63,101 nucleotides of DNA, taken from Prescottella defluvii. Lineage in GTDB: Bacteria; Actinomycetota; Actinomycetes; Mycobacteriales; Mycobacteriaceae. The position numbers and the translations under genes are program-made. Positions 58,803 to 63,101 of this stretch are shown here, piece after piece. Each line of letters starts with the position of its first letter. The first letter of the stretch is position 1. Where the stretch lies: the NCBI RefSeq assembly GCF_000738775.1, contig NZ_JPOC01000014.1, positions 1-63,101 of the forward strand. The letters run 5' to 3'. Under the pieces are notes generated by a model. That model worked only from the letters and a program-made list of their open reading frames with translations, did no database searches and had not been told where the DNA came from.

Positions 58803-59686
58803 TGGAGAGGGAGGTCCCGGGATCCGGGGCTGTGCCGGGGCGACCACCCCGACGACCGTCGCCCCGAAGCGGCCGGGTCGGACGTCCGCAGATTCGGTAC
58901 TGGCGCGGTCTCGTGCTGGGCGCTGCTGCGCTCTACTTCGTCGGTCCCGCACTGGTGGCGTTCTGGTTCACCGTCGACGGCCCCGACGGTCCCGCGCTGG
59001 ACACCTATACCCGCCTGACGTCCGCCCCCGGGTTCGGCGACGCGATGATCACGTCCCTGACGCTCGGGGTGCTGGCGGTGGCGATCACCCTCGGGCTCAT
59101 GGTTCCGACCATGCTGCTGGTCCATCTCCGCCTGCCGCGGATGCGGTCCTGGATCGAGGTATGCACGCTACTACCGATGGTGATCCCGCCGGTCGCGCTG
59201 GTCGTCGGGGTTCGCTCGATCCTCGGCTGGGGCAACACCAGTGACTACGTGGAGATCTCCGCCGTGTTCACCGCGCTGCAGGATCACTCCCTGCCGCTGA
59301 TCCTTGCACTGATGTATACGGTGCTGGCACTGCCGTTCACCTACCGCAGCCTCGACGCCGGCTTGCGCGGCTCCCAGCTCACGGTTCTGGTTGAAGCTGC
59401 ACAGAACCTGGGGGCGCGCTGGCCGACAATCCTGTGGCGCGTCGCGCTACCGGCCCTGCGCACGTCGATTCTCAATGCCGGATGTCTGACCTTCGCCCTC
59501 GTCATGGGCGAATACACCCTCGCCAAGATCCTGATCTTCCCGACCTTCCCGGTCTGGCTTGCACAGTCCGGCGCCACCGACGGCCAACTCCAGGTCGCAC
59601 TGTCCCTGCTGAGTCTGGTTGGAACCTGGGCACTCCTGCTGATCGTCGTGATGATCGCAGATCGAAACCGAAAGGTACGCCGATGA
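58790..59686 (+). CDS. ABC transporter permease 2 (phosphonate importer)
   Basis: The 298-aa protein has a Pro/Arg-rich N-terminal tail of about 35 residues, six membrane helices and the EAA motif EAAQNLGARWPTILWRVALP. The GTG at 58790 has GAGGAGG 5 bases upstream and overlaps permease 1 by 13 bases; ATG 58802 is an alternative but is farther from the ribosome site. Confidence 0.86.
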   Translation: MVAVMEREVPGSGAVPGRPPRRPSPRSGRVGRPQIRYWRGLVLGAAALYFVGPALVAFWFTVDGPDGPALDTYTRLTSAPGFGDAMITSLTLGVLAVAITLGLMVPTMLLVHLRLPRMRSWIEVCTLLPMVIPPVALVVGVRSILGWGNTSDYVEISAVFTALQDHSLPLILALMYTVLALPFTYRSLDAGLRGSQLTVLVEAAQNLGARWPTILWRVALPALRTSILNAGCLTFALVMGEYTLAKILIFPTFPVWLAQSGATDGQLQVALSLLSLVGTWALLLIVVMIADRNRKVRR

Positions 59687-60744
59687 TTTCCCCGAACAGA
59701 ATCGACGACATGGGCTCCTCCATCTCGTTCGTCGACGTCACCCGCACCTACGGTGCGGTCCACGCGCTGGACGGGCTCAGCCTCGACATCGCACCCGGCG
59801 AACTGATCGCCCTGCTCGGTCCGTCCGGATGCGGCAAGACAACCGCGCTGCGGATGCTGGCCGGTTTCGACCAACCGACCAGCGGTCAGATCCTCGTCGA
59901 CGGTCTCGACGCCTCGGGCCTGCCCGCCAACCGTCGCGGCATGGGAATGGTGTTCCAGGCCTACAGCCTGTTCCCCACCATGACCGCAGAGGACAACGTC
60001 GCGTTCGGTCTCGAGCTTCGGGGCCGCCGCCACCGTCGCGATCACCGCACCCGCGCCCGCGACCTGCTCGACCTGGTAGGACTCGCGGATCACGCCTCGA
60101 AGTTCCCGCACCAGATGTCGGGCGGTCAGCAACAGCGGGTCGCTCTGGCCCGGGCACTGGCAATAGCGCCACGAGTGCTGCTGCTGGACGAGCCGTTGTC
60201 CGCGCTCGACGCCAAGGTCCGCTACCAGTTGCGCGAAGAAATCCGTCGGCTGCAGCTCGAGTTGGGCGTCACTACGGTCCTGGTCACCCACGACCAGGAG
60301 GAGGCCCTGGCTGTCGGTGATCGCGTTGCGGTGATGCGGGCCGGACGAATGGAGCAGTGTGCACCGCCGAACCAGCTTTACCAACGGCCGGCGACACCGT
60401 TCGTCGCCGAATTCGTCGGCACCATGAACCACGTGCCCGCCACGGTCGTCGATGGGCAACGCGTTCGATTCGGAGATCAGATCCTCGACTGCGACGGTCC
60501 CGTCGAGAAGACCGGCGAGGTCACCGTTCTCGCTCGGCCGGAAGCAGTGCTGGTCGACGAGGCGCCGAACGGCGACACCATCGTCAAGGCCGCGACGTTC
60601 TACGGCGCGACAACTCGACTCCGCCTGGTTCGCCCCGACGGCACCGAGTTGCTCGCGGATGTGGCGAGCCATCGGGGTATTGACCTGCAACCCGGTGTAC
60701 GCGTCGCGGTTTCACTACTCGACAGGCCTGTACTGATCGCATGA
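59683..60744 (+). CDS. ABC transporter ATP-binding protein (phosphonate importer)
   Basis: The 353-aa ATPase shows Walker A GPSGCGKTT, Q-loop VFQAYSLFP, signature MSGGQQQR, Walker B LLLDEPLSALD and switch His in VTHDQEEAL, followed by a C-terminal TOBE-like domain (EVTVLARPEAVLV). It powers the importer. Its ATG overlaps the permease stop (ATGA), and its own stop overlaps the regulator start. Confidence 0.92.
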   Translation: MISPNRIDDMGSSISFVDVTRTYGAVHALDGLSLDIAPGELIALLGPSGCGKTTALRMLAGFDQPTSGQILVDGLDASGLPANRRGMGMVFQAYSLFPTMTAEDNVAFGLELRGRRHRRDHRTRARDLLDLVGLADHASKFPHQMSGGQQQRVALARALAIAPRVLLLDEPLSALDAKVRYQLREEIRRLQLELGVTTVLVTHDQEEALAVGDRVAVMRAGRMEQCAPPNQLYQRPATPFVAEFVGTMNHVPATVVDGQRVRFGDQILDCDGPVEKTGEVTVLARPEAVLVDEAPNGDTIVKAATFYGATTRLRLVRPDGTELLADVASHRGIDLQPGVRVAVSLLDRPVLIA

Positions 60745-61526
60745 GAGAGAATCTGGAGCAGGACCACAGGATGGCAAACGCATCGGCTTCGACGCCGCTG
60801 TACCGGTCCATCGCAGCAGACTTGCGAGCGGGGATCGAGCGCGGCGACTACGACGATGCCGCTCTACCTTCGGAGAACGACCTCGCCGCGAAGTACGGCG
60901 TCTCCCGCGGGACAATTAGGCAATCGTTCGCGTTCCTGCGAGCGACCGGGGTGGTCTCTTCGAGGCGCGGCGCCCGACGGCAAGTACGGAACGGTCCGCG
61001 GGTGCAGTCGATGACCGAACTGATCAGTTTCTCGCGGTGGGCAGTTGCGGTCGGCGAGCGCCCGAGCAGCAGGACGCTGCAGACCGCGTTGGTGGACCCC
61101 TCCGCGCTGGTCCAGGAGAAGCTCGGCCTGGCCGACGGCGAGAAGGCTCTCCACGTCGAGCGACTGCGTCTGCTGAGCGGAAACCCCGCGATGCTCGAAA
61201 GCACCTACTACCCGACGTGGCTCGGAACGGTGCTCGCTGAGATCGATCTCGATACCGAATCGATCACCGAACGACTGGAGGAACGGGGCATCGTCCTCGC
61301 GGATGCAGAACACTCCATTGACGCAGTCGCAGCAACAACGCGGGAGGCCGAGTTGATCGATACCCAGGCCGGGGCGCCACTGCTGCGCACCATACGCCGG
61401 ACGACCGATCCAGCCGGAGCAGTGCTCGAATGCTCGATCGACCTCTACCCCGGCTCTGCGGTGTCATTCGTCGTCCGCAACTCCATCGCGGCAGGAGCCA
61501 CAAGTCGGATCAACTCACCCAGGTGA
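60741..61526 (+). CDS. GntR-family (HutC subfamily) regulator with UTRA domain
   Basis: The 261-aa protein has an N-terminal winged helix (PLYRSIAADLRAGIERGDY, LPSENDLAAKYGVSRGTIRQSFAFLRATG) and a UTRA ligand domain from about residue 95 (LHVERLRLLSGNPAMLESTYYP). Its start overlaps the ATPase stop (ATGA). It probably represses the transporter and oxygenase genes and is relieved by the imported phosphonate or a product; the palindrome at 56682-56693 is the likely binding site. Confidence 0.9.
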   Translation: MRENLEQDHRMANASASTPLYRSIAADLRAGIERGDYDDAALPSENDLAAKYGVSRGTIRQSFAFLRATGVVSSRRGARRQVRNGPRVQSMTELISFSRWAVAVGERPSSRTLQTALVDPSALVQEKLGLADGEKALHVERLRLLSGNPAMLESTYYPTWLGTVLAEIDLDTESITERLEERGIVLADAEHSIDAVAATTREAELIDTQAGAPLLRTIRRTTDPAGAVLECSIDLYPGSAVSFVVRNSIAAGATSRINSPR

Positions 61527-62334
61527 TCCGTCTCCGCGCAAAAGCGCGAAAGTCCAGTTCGGAGCGCTGACGGTTCCCGGACTCGACCCGCGGGCTCAGC
61601 ATCGGCCGCACCCGGTGCTCGATCAAGCGGATCGAGAACAGGACCGCGAGGCATGCACGAATCGTAGATTAGCGTTCGCTCCGCCTGAGGCGCGTCTTTC
61701 CATCAGTTGCCCCCTCCAAGGGCGTTCGCCAATGAAGAAGCGTGGAGCCCGATGACTTCGGAAGCGGCAGTGGCATGTGAAGTGATCGGGAATTTCTCTC
61801 ATCGGAGCACTCACGGGCGTTTCACCGCACTGCGTTCGTTGGTTCCCGACGATGGCGGCGGATCGCTGCTGGCTCCGCTTCTGCTCACAGTTGCAGCCGA
61901 TGCCGCGGCGCACTGATGTCGGGGCCGCTCAACATGTTTCTCCGACGCCGCGACCCCGCCTAGTTCTATCCGCGGGAGATCTGAAGGTCACCAACCTGGA
62001 ACTCGTCCAGGCTTGTGCGATCACGGGGTCTCGCCATGGTTGACTACCGATCGGTCGGCGTAGCCAAAATGCCTGCTGCCCAATCCCGGCCACGATTGGT
62101 GAACAGGACACTCGCGTGCAGCACTGTGCGATTCAGAAGTCGGCCGCAGCGACAAGCTCTCGACACATTCCTGTGCGACCGATTGGTTCGCCTTGTGCCG
62201 GTTCAGGTCACAGGAACATCTCGTTTTCATGGGAAGCCGCGGGGGTTCTCGTCACAGATTGGTGAACTGTGCACGCAAGAAAGGCCGTCCGATCACGAAG
62301 TGAAGTTCTTTCCAGCTAGCGAGAGTGAGAGACC
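61527..62334. other. 808-bp region without a convincing gene
   Basis: It holds a small hairpin, cgcgc-aaaa-gcgcg (61535-61548), just after the regulator gene, and an 11-bp direct repeat, gattggtgaac, at 62094-62104 and 62257-62267, upstream of the pentapeptide-repeat gene. Base composition is less GC-rich than its surroundings. Open frames on both strands look like chance. Confidence 0.45.
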
Positions 62335-62991
62335 ATGACGTTCAAGACGGGCAATTCCGAATCCAGCACAAGACGGAGGGGCGCGAAAAGCCGCCGGATG
62401 GGTGCGGTCATCGCCAGTACCGCCATCCTGACGGTGGCCGGTCTGGCCTCTGCGGCCCCCGCGTCCGCCGCCCCCATCGTCATCGGCACCTGCACCATCT
62501 ACAACGCTGACATACCACCTGTCACCTCCTGCCCGGGAGCAGATCTCAGTAGAGCGGAGCTCCAAGGCGCGATGCTCGATGGTGCGAACCTCGCTGGCGC
62601 AAACCTCATCTACGCTGACCTCAGCGACGCGGATCTGCACCACATTGATCTACGCGGCGCGAACCTCGCTGGCGCAAACCTCGCGCGCGCGGAAATGCTC
62701 GGCGCGAACCTCGCTGGCGCAATCCTCCCTGACGCGTTCCTCGCCCATGCGAACCTCACTGGCGCGAACTTTTCTGGTGCGTTCCTGAATGGGGCGTATC
62801 TCGGTGGCGCGAACGTGTACGGCGCAAACTTCACGGATGCGGACTTCGTGGATCTCACCGGCACCGTTTCCATCCCTCCCGTGCAGCTACCGGGTCCTGC
62901 TGGCCCCGCCGGCCCTGCTGGCCCCGCCGGTCCTACCGGTCCTGGTTCGGTGGAGAGCCTGTTCGGTTCCCTCGGTTCTTCCGACTCCTGA
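62335..62991 (+). CDS. Secreted pentapeptide-repeat protein with short collagen-like tail
   Basis: The 218-aa precursor has a basic N-terminus with RRR and SRR, a hydrophobic segment (MGAVIASTAILTVAGLA) and a likely cleavage site near ASAAP (about residue 46), so it is exported. Residues of about 65-165 are pentapeptide repeats of the A(N/D)LxxA type, predicted to form a right-handed quadrilateral beta-helix. Residues of about 182-202 are Gly-Pro-Ala triplets like collagen. A GAGAG ribosome site precedes the ATG. Its function is unknown; the fold is best known from cytosolic gyrase-protecting proteins, and secretion points to a different, perhaps surface, role. Confidence 0.85.
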   Translation: MTFKTGNSESSTRRRGAKSRRMGAVIASTAILTVAGLASAAPASAAPIVIGTCTIYNADIPPVTSCPGADLSRAELQGAMLDGANLAGANLIYADLSDADLHHIDLRGANLAGANLARAEMLGANLAGAILPDAFLAHANLTGANFSGAFLNGAYLGGANVYGANFTDADFVDLTGTVSIPPVQLPGPAGPAGPAGPAGPTGPGSVESLFGSLGSSDS

Positions 62992-63003
62992 GCCGTGACA
63001 GAT

Positions 63004-63036
63004 CGTGTCCCGGGGCCGTTGCGGCTCCGGGGCACG
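63004..63036 (+). terminator. Terminator hairpin after the pentapeptide-repeat gene
   Basis: A 15-bp GC-rich stem with two G-T pairs (63004-63018 with 63022-63036) and a 3-base loop begins 12 bases after the stop. Confidence 0.75.
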
Positions 63037-63101
63037 GTTCCGCCCGGCACCGTCCGGGGAGCGTGCGCTCGGTCGTCTAGCTGTGATGTCCAGGGAGGTT
63101 G

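Noticed and set aside
61623-61916. Two overlapping small frames (69 and 96 aa) between the regulator and pentapeptide genes
   Set aside because: Neither has a ribosome site, a signal or a recognisable motif; base use is unlike the neighbouring genes.

Overview
The window is high-GC actinobacterial DNA. It fits a Rhodococcus/Prescottella-like member of the Mycobacteriales: many GTG starts, strong third-position GC bias, a two-gene-tight operon style, and an order of aspC-like aminotransferase, long Fe-S reductase and LuxR-type ATPase regulator that recalls Rv0337c-Rv0338c-Rv0339c of Mycobacterium tuberculosis. No transposase, integrase or CRISPR array is visible.

1-18 kb is mostly chromosomal housekeeping. 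It holds the tail of a glycine-rich protein, an IniR-like regulator, two tandem secreted S1 proteases, a secreted glycine-rich protein, the Fe-S/CCG-domain reductase with a repetitive Ala/Pro/Lys tail, an AbiEi/DUF559-type protein flanked by repeated motifs, an S9 peptidase, a PPOX-type F420 enzyme, the aminotransferase, a YibE/F membrane protein and a membrane-anchored Hsp70/actin-like protein.

18-48 kb is a cell-surface polysaccharide locus. A minus-strand operon (47873 down to 38431) encodes, in order, a polyprenyl glycosylphosphotransferase, an Alg14/Alg13-like fusion, a glycosyltransferase, a nitroreductase-family protein, a Wzy-like polymerase, a Wzx-like flippase, a polysaccharide pyruvyl transferase and an acyltransferase; most neighbours overlap by 4 bases (ATGA/GTGA). 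A Wzz/BY-kinase and a low-molecular-weight tyrosine phosphatase at 18.0-19.9 kb are the expected chain-length controllers. Between them sit a divergently read DUF4012 gene and a 16.4-kb five-module NRPS gene (C-A-T x5, then thioesterase). By its pocket residues module 2 should load threonine.

48-54.5 kb holds dcd, a tRNA-Gly(CCC), and then a 4.8-kb accessory segment with two small membrane/hydrophilic genes, a DUF6131-like peptide gene, a fatty-acid desaturase and an unrecognised 383-aa gene. This segment is bounded by two about 200-bp direct repeats that are about 89% identical.

54.8-61.5 kb is the most interesting block: an oxidative phosphonate-degradation cluster. A GBBH-like Fe(II)/2-oxoglutarate dioxygenase and a PhnZ/TmpB-like HD-domain oxygenase overlap by 4 bases and are read leftward. 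They diverge from a five-gene operon for an ABC importer (lipoprotein, two permeases, ATPase) and its GntR/HutC regulator. The divergent promoter region has a 12-bp palindrome of HutC-operator form. The pairing most resembles TmpA/TmpB, which convert 2-(trimethylammonio)ethylphosphonate to glycine betaine and phosphate. The window ends with a secreted pentapeptide-repeat protein that carries a short collagen-like tail and is followed by a strong terminator.
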